Shown here: positions 50,685-59,223 of the stretch, piece after piece
Layout of the letters: the number at the start of each line of letters is the position of its first letter
Numbering within the stretch: the stretch's first letter is position 1
Assembly: GCA_934365195.1 (NCBI GenBank)
Contig: CAKRNA010000008.1
Span: 5,685 to 69,684, forward strand
Origin: an uncultured Clostridia bacterium
GTDB lineage: Bacteria; Bacillota; Clostridia; Christensenellales; CAAEEZ01
Direction: 5' to 3'
Length of the DNA stretch: 64,000 bases
Notes under the pieces: generated by a model
The model's database searches: none
Seen by the model: the letters and a program-made list of their open reading frames with translations, nothing else
What the model was told of the DNA's origin: nothing
Made by a program: the position numbers and the translations under genes

Positions 50685-50831
50685 TTAAGCGATATAGCCA
50701 AGTTTTACGACTAAGTATACCATTATCGCAATATCAAAAATTAAAGATATAGCCAATGTGCCGTGGATAGCCCGTAGTAATCCGTCAAAAACGTCGCCGC
50801 ACTCTCGTTCTTTCCTTTTTTTCTTTTCCAT
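50685..50831 (-). CDS. 48-aa membrane protein
   Basis: ATG at 50831 is preceded by AAAGGTGGAAA. The protein has a highly charged start (MEKKKRKERECGDVFDG) and one membrane segment (ISLIFDIAIMVYLVVKLGYIA) at the C-terminus. A palindromic hairpin AATCCTA-GG-TAGGATT (50665-50680) follows the stop. No family is recognised; it is a single-gene unit. Between 50832 and 51091 (AT-rich, with three related TTTATATA stretches) no other gene was seen. Confidence 0.6.
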   Translation of the reverse strand: MEKKKRKERECGDVFDGLLRAIHGTLAISLIFDIAIMVYLVVKLGYIA

Positions 50832-51091
50832 TTTCCACCTTTCTACCTACATTTTACAGTTTTCACTTTTTTACTTCAATATCAAGGTGTGTCATTATTA
50901 GGACGTTTGCCGTCTTTCCCCTCTTTTTTATAGTTTTTGATGAAGATTTACCTATTTTTATATAACTTTTGCCCAAATTTTCCTATTTTTATATATAGAT
51001 TTTACCAAAATTTCCTATTTTCCTGTATTTTTTTAGGCTATCTTCTCATAAAAACGTTTTCCCTAGCCCCCTAGTTTTGCTTTCTAATAAT

Positions 51092-51123
51092 AAAAAAGAG
51101 CGACTAAGAATTCTTAATCGCCC
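51092..51123 (-). terminator. Terminator of the perR-rubrerythrin operon
   Basis: GAGCGA-C-TAAGAA (51098-51110) pairs with TTCTTA-A-TCGCCC (51111-51123); the A-run at 51092-51097 is the minus-strand T-tract. Confidence 0.75.
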
Positions 51124-51146
51124 TTACTTGTTTATTTAATTTTGAC

Positions 51147-51686
51147 TTATTTACCAAAATATCTGTTGTATAATCCGGTAAATCCTGCGCCGTGTCTTGC
51201 CTCGTCCTTAGCCATTTCGTGAACGGTGTCGTGAACGGCGTCGTAGCCTAACTCTTTTGCAAGTTTAGCGGTAGAAAGTTTGCCTTCGCAAGCGCCTGCC
51301 TCTGCTTCCATACGCATTTTTAGGTTGGTTGCGGTACTATTAGTTAAAACGTCACCGATAAGTTCAGCAAATTTAGCAGCGTGCTCAGCCTCTTCCAAAG
51401 CGTATCTCTTGAAAGCCTCTGCAACCTCAGGATAGCCCTCTCTATCTGCTTGACGGCTCATTGCAAGATACATACCCACCTCGCTGCACTCACCGTTAAA
51501 GTTAGCGATTAAATCGTCCATAATGCGCTTGTCAACGTCTTTTGCAACGCCTACTTCGTGCTCGCAAGCATAACCCTTGCCCTCTACTAATTCCTTAAAA
51601 GTAGTTGCGCCACAAACCGGGCACTTCTCAGGAGCGCTATCGCCCTCATATACGTATCCACATACGGTACATACAAATTTTGCCAT
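51147..51686 (-). CDS. Reverse rubrerythrin (rubredoxin domain first)
   Basis: 179 aa from ATG 51686, which has GGAGGTAATTATT upstream; an earlier TTG overlaps that site and is not used. The rubredoxin-like domain comes first ([22 protein letters not shown], four Cys), then a ferritin-like four-helix domain with EEAEHAAKF and [10 protein letters not shown] holding the di-iron ExxH motifs. This domain order is the reverse rubrerythrin of clostridia, an NAD(P)H-linked peroxide reductase for oxygen defence. It is 27 nt downstream of the Fur/PerR-type regulator and co-transcribed with it. Confidence 0.95.
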   Translation of the reverse strand: MAKFVCTVCGYVYEGDSAPEKCPVCGATTFKELVEGKGYACEHEVGVAKDVDKRIMDDLIANFNGECSEVGMYLAMSRQADREGYPEVAEAFKRYALEEAEHAAKFAELIGDVLTNSTATNLKMRMEAEAGACEGKLSTAKLAKELGYDAVHDTVHEMAKDEARHGAGFTGLYNRYFGK

Positions 51687-51713
51687 AATAATTACCTCCA
51701 ACGTTTTTAAATT

Positions 51714-52097
51714 TTATTTTTTGTTTTTGCAATCCTCACACACACCGTAAAAGGTTAAGCCGTAGCCACAAAACCCGTTTTCGTCCATCTCGCAGTTTAA
51801 CGCATCTACCAGCCTATCTGTTGGGAAACTATCCGTTACCTTGCCACACTTTAAGCATACTACGTGGTTGTGATTTTCCACCCTAGCGTCGTACCTTGCG
51901 CTTTCGAACGTTCCGCTGACTTCGATTATTTCGCCTTTGCTTTTAAGTAGCGCCAAATTCCTGTACACCGTGCCCTTACTAATAGACGGATTTTTTTGTC
52001 TGCACTTTTCGTAAATCCATTCGGCTGTCGGGTGACTGGTGGTATTTGACAATACTTCGTAAACCAGTTCACGTTGTTGTGAATAATTGTTTTTCAT
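51714..52097 (-). CDS. Fur/PerR-family metal-dependent regulator
   Basis: 127 aa from ATG 52097 (MKNNYSQQRELVYEVL), which matches the usual family start; an ATG at 52124 lies between the -35 and -10 of the promoter and cannot be used. Winged HTH (HPTAEWIYEKCRQKN, ISKGTVYRNLALLKSKGEI), then the regulatory His cluster VENHNHVVCLKCGKV and C-terminal zinc Cys pair CEDCK. With the rubrerythrin gene downstream a peroxide-sensing PerR role is most likely; Fur or Zur cannot be excluded. Confidence 0.9.
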   Translation of the reverse strand: MKNNYSQQRELVYEVLSNTTSHPTAEWIYEKCRQKNPSISKGTVYRNLALLKSKGEIIEVSGTFESARYDARVENHNHVVCLKCGKVTDSFPTDRLVDALNCEMDENGFCGYGLTFYGVCEDCKNKK

Positions 52098-52103
52098 GGT
52101 TTT

Positions 52104-52132
52104 ATTATATAACCATTTTTTCACATTGTCAA
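52104..52132 (-). promoter_or_regulatory. Consensus promoter of perR-rubrerythrin, leaderless layout
   Basis: On the minus strand TTGACA (52127-52132), 17-nt spacer, TATAAT (52104-52109). The -10 ends 6 nt before the start codon A at 52097, so the mRNA should begin at or next to the ATG, without a ribosome binding site. Confidence 0.8.
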
Positions 52133-52438
52133 CAAAATTAGTAATAATTCCTAATTTTATTTTTTCTTATTATTTTACTTCACCCCTTACAATATAATTT
52201 TTTGCAGTAATAAGGTTTTTATACTTGCCTATTACTCACTACTTATAAAGTTAGCAGTTAAATCATTTGCCACTCTTTTAATCGTCTTGTGAGGCGAATT
52301 CTTTGTGCCCGTAATATAACCCTTGCCAACTACAATCGCCCTCAAATAACCCATTATAATCGGCAGTAATCATACCCCTTGCCATTCGCCCTATACCAAC
52401 CCCTATACTAACCCCTTGAAGTTACCCATACAAAACAA

Positions 52439-52460
52439 AAAACGCCCAAACAGGCGTTTT
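52439..52460 (-). terminator. Terminator of the Wzz-like gene
   Basis: AAAACGCC (52439-52446) pairs with GGCGTTTT (52453-52460), with A/T runs on both sides. Between 52133 and 52438 no gene is seen; there is only a stretch with repeated ACCCCTTGCC-like words. Confidence 0.7.
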
Positions 52461-52585
52461 TGATTTGCTTTAATATTTTGTTTTATTAAATTTGCTTTTT
52501 GTTTTCTTACGATTACCTTACTTCTATATTATTTAGCATTTTATTAGTAACCGAATTTATTATATTTAAATTACTTTTGATTTTT

Positions 52586-53881
52586 TTATTGCTCACCGCT
52601 TAGTTTCTCTTTTTTGTACTTAGGATAATCCACCATACATATAATTAAACTTACTACTATTAGCGATAAAACTATCGAAATTACTGCCACTAGCACCACG
52701 CTTCTTCCGTTATTTACAACCACCACGTTTCCGGTTGGGTATTCCACCTTCGTGTTTTCTTCGTAAAACCTACTAATTGCATTTTGGCACGTCTCGGTTT
52801 TAACGATAAGCGCCTCTTTCGTTTTCTCTAAGTTTGCCGAAAACTCTGCGTGAGGAGGAATGGATATCTCACTTGGAGCAACCCACTTAGTTCCGTCGAA
52901 AGTATAACCAAGCGAAGTATAACTCGTTTTAAGTTCGTTATCGATAGTTGCGTTACGTTCGGTTAGCGCCGATATCCTCTCGGTAAACGGAGCAAGCGAC
53001 TCGCTAATTTGCGTAGTACTTACGCTACCTAACTTGTCGATAATCTCATTCATTTCGGTTTTCAAACTTTTGATAATATTCTCATTATTTTCTTTTTCTT
53101 TTTCAAACGCCTTGTTTTTTGCCAAAACTTCTTCAACTTTATTTTCGCTAGTAATATATTTATTTACGTTTAAATCATTCCTTAGATAACTTAACATACT
53201 AGCGATGCTACCTTTTAATTCTTCTTTTAATTGACTAATAGTTTGCTTATTGTAAATAAAGTTAGCATTCTTTCCTTTTTCTATTATATCATCATAATAT
53301 TTTACTAACCCTTTGTATTGACTATCAAGTGCACTAAGTTTTTCTTCGTAAGTAGTTGCATAATCGTATGATGCAAAATTCATGGAGTAATCAATTTTAT
53401 TTAAGTTTTCCTTTACTTCTTTCATGGCGTAGTCAACTAATGCCATCAAAAATTCTTTTGCTTGCTTTACGTCGCTAAAACAATTAGATTTAGCCTTGAT
53501 AACGTAGTTACCTGTCGGCTCGGTTTTTTTGTTATTTCCTTCGCCAACCACTTTTTGTTCCGGTGCGATACTGATATTTCCCGTAAGGCTTTCAACGTCT
53601 ACCTTACTAAACTTTGCATTGCTTTGCTTAACGGCAAGCAAATTACCTACGTACACTATCGACTCCACGTTAAATTTTTCTCCGTTTGGATAAACGTTGT
53701 CCTCGGAATTTGGATACTCGTAACCAAAAGTCAACGAATATTCCTGCTTGCCCTTATTTACAACGAATGCCATAAGACAAGAGGCAACTATCGTTACAAT
53801 CAAAACGACAGCAACCACCCACCAAATACGTTTTTTTAACATTTTAGCAATATCGCCAAAAGTAATTTTCGTCTCTTCCAT
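52586..53881 (-). CDS. Wzz-like chain-length/tyrosine-kinase-adaptor membrane protein
   Basis: 431 aa. Membrane segment 1 at about 19-40 (VVAVVLIVTIVASCLMAF) and segment 2 at about 395-418 (VVLVAVISIVLSLIVVSLII) enclose an external domain with long helices (KENNENIIKSLKTEMNEIID), the Wzz/polysaccharide co-polymerase layout. A Pro-rich motif before segment 2, usual in true Wzz, is weak. Wzz proteins set the chain length of exported polysaccharides, but no glycosyltransferase, flippase or kinase gene is nearby, so it is an orphan. AGGAGGAGT site before the ATG. Confidence 0.75.
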   Translation of the reverse strand: MEETKITFGDIAKMLKKRIWWVVAVVLIVTIVASCLMAFVVNKGKQEYSLTFGYEYPNSEDNVYPNGEKFNVESIVYVGNLLAVKQSNAKFSKVDVESLTGNISIAPEQKVVGEGNNKKTEPTGNYVIKAKSNCFSDVKQAKEFLMALVDYAMKEVKENLNKIDYSMNFASYDYATTYEEKLSALDSQYKGLVKYYDDIIEKGKNANFIYNKQTISQLKEELKGSIASMLSYLRNDLNVNKYITSENKVEEVLAKNKAFEKEKENNENIIKSLKTEMNEIIDKLGSVSTTQISESLAPFTERISALTERNATIDNELKTSYTSLGYTFDGTKWVAPSEISIPPHAEFSANLEKTKEALIVKTETCQNAISRFYEENTKVEYPTGNVVVVNNGRSVVLVAVISIVLSLIVVSLIICMVDYPKYKKEKLSGEQ

Positions 53882-54104
53882 ACTCCTCCTATGAAATACA
53901 ACTCTTTTGTATTATAAATATATTATTCTTTTATACTGGTAATAAATTATGTAATTTCGCAAATCGTGGACGGCAAACTCGTTTTGTTTATACTTTATAA
54001 ACTGTATTTTTATCGCTTTACCTATCTTATTTACGTGCAATTAACCTAATTTTTCTTTTTTTTATTATTCGCTTAATAACGTTTTAATTACCACAAACCG
54101 CACT

Positions 54105-54956
54105 TTATCCTGCCAAAAACTCGCTGTAAAAGTCGTTTTTCACCTTTTCACGATTATTTTCGTCTATCCTATCCAAAAACTTTAACGGGGCTTTGCGCCT
54201 TTTTAACCGCTCGGTAAACTTAGACGAATAGGCAATAAACAGCAAGTACACGTACGGCATACCAAGGTTGGTTTCCACCAGCGAATTTACGATAAGCGTT
54301 TTTAGTTTTTGGCTAAACGGCATCGTGCTAGACGGATTTCTAATACCACCTATAAGCAAAGTAAACTCCCAGCCAAACTGCACAAGAATGCCTATAATCA
54401 GTAGCCACAGGATATTGATTTTGCCGTTATTGTTGTTTTTCAAATTCCAAATTATCAGCATCAAGTAGCCCACAAACAGCATTATCGCCATGCCGCCGTG
54501 AGTAGTGCCCGTGGTTCTAAAAGTGATTATCTCGCCGCCCGCCGAGAACTTATCGGCAAGCATAGGGCCTGTTAGCCACCAGCACAATATTAGTAGCGAC
54601 CACTCGAACAGGTGCTTGTCCTTTGATATCCACAGCCAAATCCACACAAAATTAGTAAAGCCGTAACTAAGCGACATCCAGCACAGTATCCAAAAAAATA
54701 ACTGCTTATTTGCCATATCGCCGTTAAATAGGATAATCCGCTCCTGAAATGCGTGGTAAAATATGCCGTAATCCACCACCATATACAGCACGCCTGCAAG
54801 CGCTCCGACAAGTAGCGTCATATACTTTTTCTGCCACAGCAGTAGCCCGATAAGTACCACCAAAAAGGCGATATCAAAGTAAATAAACGCCTCGTCAAAT
54901 ACCCTCATAGCCACCACCATACCGTCAGGCACGTTTGGAGTTGCTAAAAAAGTCAT
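54105..54956 (-). CDS. Polytopic membrane protein of unknown function
   Basis: 283 aa from ATG 54956, chosen because AGGGGAGAGGGGGAT lies directly before it. Seven to eight membrane segments with Trp-rich loops (FFWILCWMSLSYGFTNFVWI, LLILCWWLTGPML) and a conserved-looking GWEFTLLIGGIRNP. The last 45 residues are charged and cytoplasmic. No family is recognised. It lies downstream of a long untranslated stretch that could be its leader or a separate RNA (55035-55326). Confidence 0.8.
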   Translation of the reverse strand: MTFLATPNVPDGMVVAMRVFDEAFIYFDIAFLVVLIGLLLWQKKYMTLLVGALAGVLYMVVDYGIFYHAFQERIILFNGDMANKQLFFWILCWMSLSYGFTNFVWIWLWISKDKHLFEWSLLILCWWLTGPMLADKFSAGGEIITFRTTGTTHGGMAIMLFVGYLMLIIWNLKNNNNGKINILWLLIIGILVQFGWEFTLLIGGIRNPSSTMPFSQKLKTLIVNSLVETNLGMPYVYLLFIAYSSKFTERLKRRKAPLKFLDRIDENNREKVKNDFYSEFLAG

Positions 54957-55034
54957 ATCCCCCTCTCCCCTAATACTACTATAACTTTTCGTTACAAGCA
55001 ATACTATTTAATAAGTATATTTTATATTCTATAA

Positions 55035-55326
55035 ACTTCTTTTGTCAATAAAAACGGGCTTTATATTTAGACAGGTTGCCATTTCAAACGGCTTAATTAC
55101 TCAGTTATACCTTTCGTTCGCCTATTTCGTATTCATATCCTTGGTTTTTCACGCCTTACGCCTCACACTTTCAAGCCTTTCGCTCTCGCTTTTCAAGTCA
55201 CCCTTCACGCCGCTGCCCGCATGTTCAGACTATTCTTCCCGGCCCGACGCAACGTAGCCCTTTTACCCAAATCCTTGTAAAATCTTGCCCCTTTACTTGC
55301 CACGCCAAAACGCAAAATCTAGCCTA
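55035..55326 (-). ncRNA. Candidate structured RNA or long leader, minus strand
   Basis: A minus-strand promoter (TTGTGG 55355-55360, 17-nt spacer, TATTAT 55332-55337) drives about 290-370 nt of GC-richer, purine-rich sequence without a credible gene. Possible stems: TTTTAC with GTAAAA around ACAAGGATTTGG, a GC-GAGA-GC tetraloop, and GCCGTTT-GAA-ATGGC. The composition differs sharply from flanking AT-rich DNA. It could be the leader of the membrane protein gene at 54105-54956 or an independent RNA such as the raiA-type class of Firmicutes; this was not verified. Confidence 0.35.
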
Positions 55327-55331
55327 CGTTT

Positions 55332-55360
55332 ATAATACCATATTTTGCTTATTTCCACAA
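55332..55360 (-). promoter_or_regulatory. Promoter upstream of candidate RNA and membrane protein
   Basis: TTGTGG (55355-55360), 17-nt spacer, TATTAT (55332-55337), read on the minus strand. Nothing further was recognised between 55361 and 55570. Confidence 0.5.
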
Positions 55361-55636
55361 TACCACTAAAAGCAAACAAAATTCTTCTCCCGTTCTTCTC
55401 TCAAATCAAGGATAAATACTGCTGCGTATTAGTCCTGCCTTAAACAATCAGTTAAACCATATCTTTTATTTATGCAATAACAACTAATGAGGTTTAAAGT
55501 CACTTCACCTGTAATTATATAAAAAGAACTTAAAAATTCCATATTAGGCGTAAAATTCGCTTCACAATCGTACTTTTATGATATAATATTATTGACAAAA
55601 CGTTGTGAAACACGTATTAAAAACGGAGAACTCGGT

Positions 55637-56152
55637 ATGGCTTTTAAACGCAAAAAAGTATCTACTTTAAAAAAAATTATTTCTGATATTGCGATAATCC
55701 TGTTTGTGATTATCGTAGGGGTCGTTTACGTAGCGGGCGCTCCTGAAAGATGGAATATGGTACTATTTAACGTACTCGACACCCTTAAATTAGGCAGAGC
55801 CGGCGGGGCTTTAATTTGGGTGCTTTTCTCCTTTATTATCGGCGCTATCGTCACCCCGATAACGTTAAAAGAAAGCAAGTGGAACAACAAAAATTTGGCG
55901 CTACCCGTAATAAGCCTTAATGGTGACAAAATCGAAATAAATAATTACAATAATTCGGTTGTGCTTTGCGCTACGGATATTGCCAAAGTAACCATTATGA
56001 ACAAGGATTCCGTAATCCAAATTTACACTAAAGACGGCAAACGCACCATACCCGAAAACCTAGATAGCCCTCGCCTTTCGTACGAAAAACTAAAAGAATA
56101 TCTTACCGCAGTTAGCCCCGATATCACTTTCGAGGACTCTGCTAAACAATAA
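55637..56152 (+). CDS. Small membrane protein with PH-like external domain, unknown
   Basis: 171 aa from ATG 55637 (CGGAGAACTCGGT upstream, better than the ATG at 55592, which lacks a site). Two membrane segments (ISDIAIILFVIIVGVVYVAG at about 13-33 and GGALIWVLFSFIIGAIV at about 58-75) are followed by a compact beta-rich domain (LPVISLNGDKIEINNYNNS; VIQIYTKDGKRTIPEN) with a final helix, resembling bacterial PH-like domains. No named family is claimed. It is one of few + strand genes in the right half and stands alone. Confidence 0.75.
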   Translation: MAFKRKKVSTLKKIISDIAIILFVIIVGVVYVAGAPERWNMVLFNVLDTLKLGRAGGALIWVLFSFIIGAIVTPITLKESKWNNKNLALPVISLNGDKIEINNYNNSVVLCATDIAKVTIMNKDSVIQIYTKDGKRTIPENLDSPRLSYEKLKEYLTAVSPDITFEDSAKQ

Positions 56153-56635
56153 CCCAAAGTTTCACGAATTTTAGCCCTAAAAAAGCAATATCGAAAACCT
56201 AACAAATGGTAAATATGCTAATAAATAGTGTGTCTATATAGTAACAAAATATAAATCTGCATAAATATACAAACAAAAACCGCCTGATGATAAAACCATT
56301 ACGAAAAATTGCAACAATTTGCAAATATATTTCGATATTGATCATTTAATCAACAAGGCGCTTTTATTTTTCAAAGCAACAAAATCAATCGCAAAAGATA
56401 AGCGTAAATTACATATTTTGCCGCAACAATTCAAGCACTCGACACGGTTAAATATCTAATACTTAAAACCCTAACCTCGCTTTCCGCTAAGTTAGGCAAT
56501 ATTTGGTGGGAATAATGAGGATATGTTTCAAAAGATTTATGACGTTTAGACGGCACATACTTTCATACCGAAAAAAGTTAAATAATAAAATAATACAAAC
56601 CCCGTTTTTGTTTCAGGGTTCGTACAATTCGCTTG

Positions 56636-56724
56636 TGGCGGAAGCGGTGGGATTCGAACCCACGGTACCTTACGGTACAACTGATTTCGAGTCAGTCCCG
56701 TTATGACCACTTCGATACGCTTCC
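56636..56724 (-). tRNA. tRNA-Ser(CGA)
   Basis: Read on the minus strand: acceptor GGAAGCG pairs with CGCTTCC, anticodon loop CTCGAAA (CGA, reading UCG), a long variable arm (GTACCGTAAGGTAC) typical of serine tRNAs, T arm GTGGG-TTCGAAT-CCCAC, discriminator G and encoded CCA. In the rest of 56153-57184 no gene or RNA was recognised; the sequence is AT-rich. Confidence 0.95.
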
Positions 56725-57184
56725 ATAGGTCTTATTATAATATAAAGTTTGCAGTTTAGCAAATCAAATTTAGGTGTTTTTAATTTTTAAGCCAAAATTC
56801 TATTTAATTCGTAATTATATTGCATTCTTAATTGATTATGTTAAAAACTCGCTGTTTTAAGGCGTTTTTCTGCTAAGAGTTTTTATTACTCTTTAAGGCG
56901 CACAAAAACGTAAACTTTTACGCCGTTTAAAAACGCTTAAAATTTGCTTAAAAACACAATTCTCCCCGCAAATTTTGTAAAATTAGCCATTTTTAACACT
57001 AAAAACCTTATAAAGTAGGCGGATATTTACATCGCCTTTATCTCCTCTTTTACCTAAGGTTTTTCCGTTTTTTTACGTAATTTTGATACTTTAAAAGAAA
57101 TTTTTACGTGAATTTGCAAGAATAATAACGCTTAGTTTTTACCTATTAAAACGGGATATCCCACAAAATAGGCAATTATTTTAC

Positions 57185-57216
57185 AAAAAAATAACGAGGT
57201 TCTTGCCCTCGTTACT
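57185..57216 (-). terminator. Terminator of the ansA-tex operon
   Basis: AATAACGAGG (57190-57199) pairs with CCTCGTTACTT (57207-57217 region); the A-run at 57185-57190 is the T-tract on the minus strand. Confidence 0.75.
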
Positions 57217-57228
57217 TATTTTTTAGCA

Positions 57229-59223
57229 TTATTTTTGCTCCGATTGTTTGTTAAAATCGGTATTATACGTTAGGTTGTAATAAATTATCCAGTCCTGATT
57301 ATTTGCAAGTTCGTCAAACTTTTTGCCGCTGAACGAATTAACTTTGTAAGGGAAAACGTAAGCGCAACTAGCCTTATCGTCGTTATATAATAGCAACAAA
57401 TCCAACAAAAGATTATTCGCTCTTTCTTGGTAATAAGGCTTGTTTTTCGGCTTTGAGTACCTGCTTAACGCCTTTGCCGTAATCACACTACTTAGGCTTG
57501 GGAAGTTATCGCCGTAAAGCCTGCTTTGACCAAACTTGTGGCTATCCCAATGCCTTATTGCCGAATCGTACATAAACACGCTTGGTTGTTTTCCGCTAAA
57601 CGACAACAAGATTTTGAACAGTTTTTTTGCCTCGATTAGATACTTATCCTCGCCCGTCAAATCGTACGCATCTAGCATAATATCGGTGGCCGACGCTACC
57701 ACGCTGTCAGAGAACCTTGCGTACTCGGTAGGGAAGTGTATGCCGTGTTTTAGCACGTTTTCGATTTGTTGCAAATACTTCTCCTTTAAAGATTTTGCCA
57801 CTTCTTTTTCGCCAAGTTTATCCGCAAACGCAATTATTTTAAGGATAGGCAGTTCCACGTAAGCGTTCACACCGCCCTTTTCGTAGAACTTAAACAGAAT
57901 TTTAACCGCCTTGTCAAAATACCTTCTATCGCCAAAATACTCGTAAGCAAGCAAATAAAGTAGCGAATACCAGCCGTACGTGGACTTGTTTTCAATAGGT
58001 GAAACTTTAAAAATCGCCGTGTCGCACACCGTTCCGCTTTCCTTTACAATCGTCCTATCGATAAAGTCCAACCCAAGTTTAATGCTGTCCTCTAATTTTG
58101 CCTTAAATTCCTCAGTAATAGGCTGCTCCGATAGTAGCCTTGAAAGAATGGCAATAGGCATACAAACCCTGTCTTTACCAAGGTTTTTGTCGCTTTTTGC
58201 AGTTGGCTCGTGCAATTTTCTTTCCTCGCTAAAATCGTACACGTAGTAAGCCCCACGCCTTAAATCGTTTTTATCGTGGTTTTGTTGGTTATCCACAATA
58301 AAGTTAAGCCTATCGTCGATTAGTTCTAGTTCGTTTTTAATGATATTGATATCAAAATGCGTGGTATGATTGTTGTACTTAATCACGAATTTCTTTATGC
58401 CCGGAGTGTCGAACGAGCCGTGCAATAAAAACCTATCGTCACCGATTTTAGCCACCTCACACGGCTTGCCACCTGCCATTACGTTTATGGAATTGATGTT
58501 TTTGCCTTGAAGTTCCACCTTGATTTCTTCTTTTATTCTGAAGGTAAATCTATCCACGTTTATTTGTAGGTAACTTTCTTCTTTAAGCGCCTTTTCAAAG
58601 AATCTCTTTTCGTTTCTAAACGAGAAAAGTTTCAGTCTTAGGTGCAATTTATCCATAGGGTTTATGGTAAACGGCCTAAACAAAAGCACGAAGTCGCCCC
58701 TATCGTTTATTTGCATTTTTCTAATAATAGCGTAGTCCGCAATTTGTCCGCCCACAACTTGAACGCCGAAGTTGTTATCCTCCCCGTTCATTCTAAGAGC
58801 GTAAATATAACTGGAACTTTCGCCGCACCAGATATGCGCATGGCATTTTTTTGTAAGTTGGTGCTCCTTTGTAAACGGCGTGTAACTATCGTTAAACGGA
58901 GCAAAAATACCGATATCGCCCGTGTTAAAGGTAAGCGGATTAAGTTGCTTGTTCGTGAACACGTAGTCAAGATAAGCGTCGTTTTCGGTCATAGTCAAAT
59001 TACATACGACCTCTAATTCGTTGTAATAGTACGTTTCGGTGATTTTATTCGGCTCGTAACTTGTTGAGGTTATCGTATTTTCGCCGTACATACTGCCAAA
59101 CAGCCCGCTATTACTCTTCACCCAGTTAAGTTGATGTTGGTCGGAGTTTAGCGTCAGTTTTTTAATTCCGCCTTTCACTTTGTCGTACTCAATTCTAAAC
59201 TTGTTGTTTTGTAGTACTTTCAT
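57229..59223 (-). CDS. Six-hairpin glycosidase-like protein, uncertain substrate
   Basis: 664 aa, cytoplasmic (no signal peptide). The first 240 residues are beta-rich (FRIEYDKVKGGIKKLTLNSD; FNTGDIGIFAPFNDSY) like the sandwich domain of glycoside hydrolases. From about 310 the protein is a helical repeat with paired helices (YGWYSLLYLLAYEYFGD; TDIMLDAYDLTGEDKYLIEA; SSVITAKALSRYSK), as in alpha/alpha toroid glycosidases or lyases. A catalytic pair cannot be pinned down by eye. It starts right at the tex stop, with GGAGGCGTAAAATAA as site, so it is the third gene of the operon. Function is tentative. Confidence 0.65.
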   Translation of the reverse strand: MKVLQNNKFRIEYDKVKGGIKKLTLNSDQHQLNWVKSNSGLFGSMYGENTITSTSYEPNKITETYYYNELEVVCNLTMTENDAYLDYVFTNKQLNPLTFNTGDIGIFAPFNDSYTPFTKEHQLTKKCHAHIWCGESSSYIYALRMNGEDNNFGVQVVGGQIADYAIIRKMQINDRGDFVLLFRPFTINPMDKLHLRLKLFSFRNEKRFFEKALKEESYLQINVDRFTFRIKEEIKVELQGKNINSINVMAGGKPCEVAKIGDDRFLLHGSFDTPGIKKFVIKYNNHTTHFDINIIKNELELIDDRLNFIVDNQQNHDKNDLRRGAYYVYDFSEERKLHEPTAKSDKNLGKDRVCMPIAILSRLLSEQPITEEFKAKLEDSIKLGLDFIDRTIVKESGTVCDTAIFKVSPIENKSTYGWYSLLYLLAYEYFGDRRYFDKAVKILFKFYEKGGVNAYVELPILKIIAFADKLGEKEVAKSLKEKYLQQIENVLKHGIHFPTEYARFSDSVVASATDIMLDAYDLTGEDKYLIEAKKLFKILLSFSGKQPSVFMYDSAIRHWDSHKFGQSRLYGDNFPSLSSVITAKALSRYSKPKNKPYYQERANNLLLDLLLLYNDDKASCAYVFPYKVNSFSGKKFDELANNQDWIIYYNLTYNTDFNKQSEQK

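Noticed and set aside
52098..52124. Earlier ATG for the Fur/PerR-type regulator
   Set aside because: It lies between the -35 and -10 boxes of a consensus promoter, so it would not be transcribed.
55042..55257. 71-aa + strand frame rich in Leu/Ser
   Set aside because: No ribosome binding site and antisense to the candidate structured RNA; the composition follows from the purine-rich opposite strand.
56503..56706. Open frame ending GFEPTVPYGTTDFESVP on the + strand
   Set aside because: This is the well-known false protein from the antisense strand of a tRNA-Ser gene.
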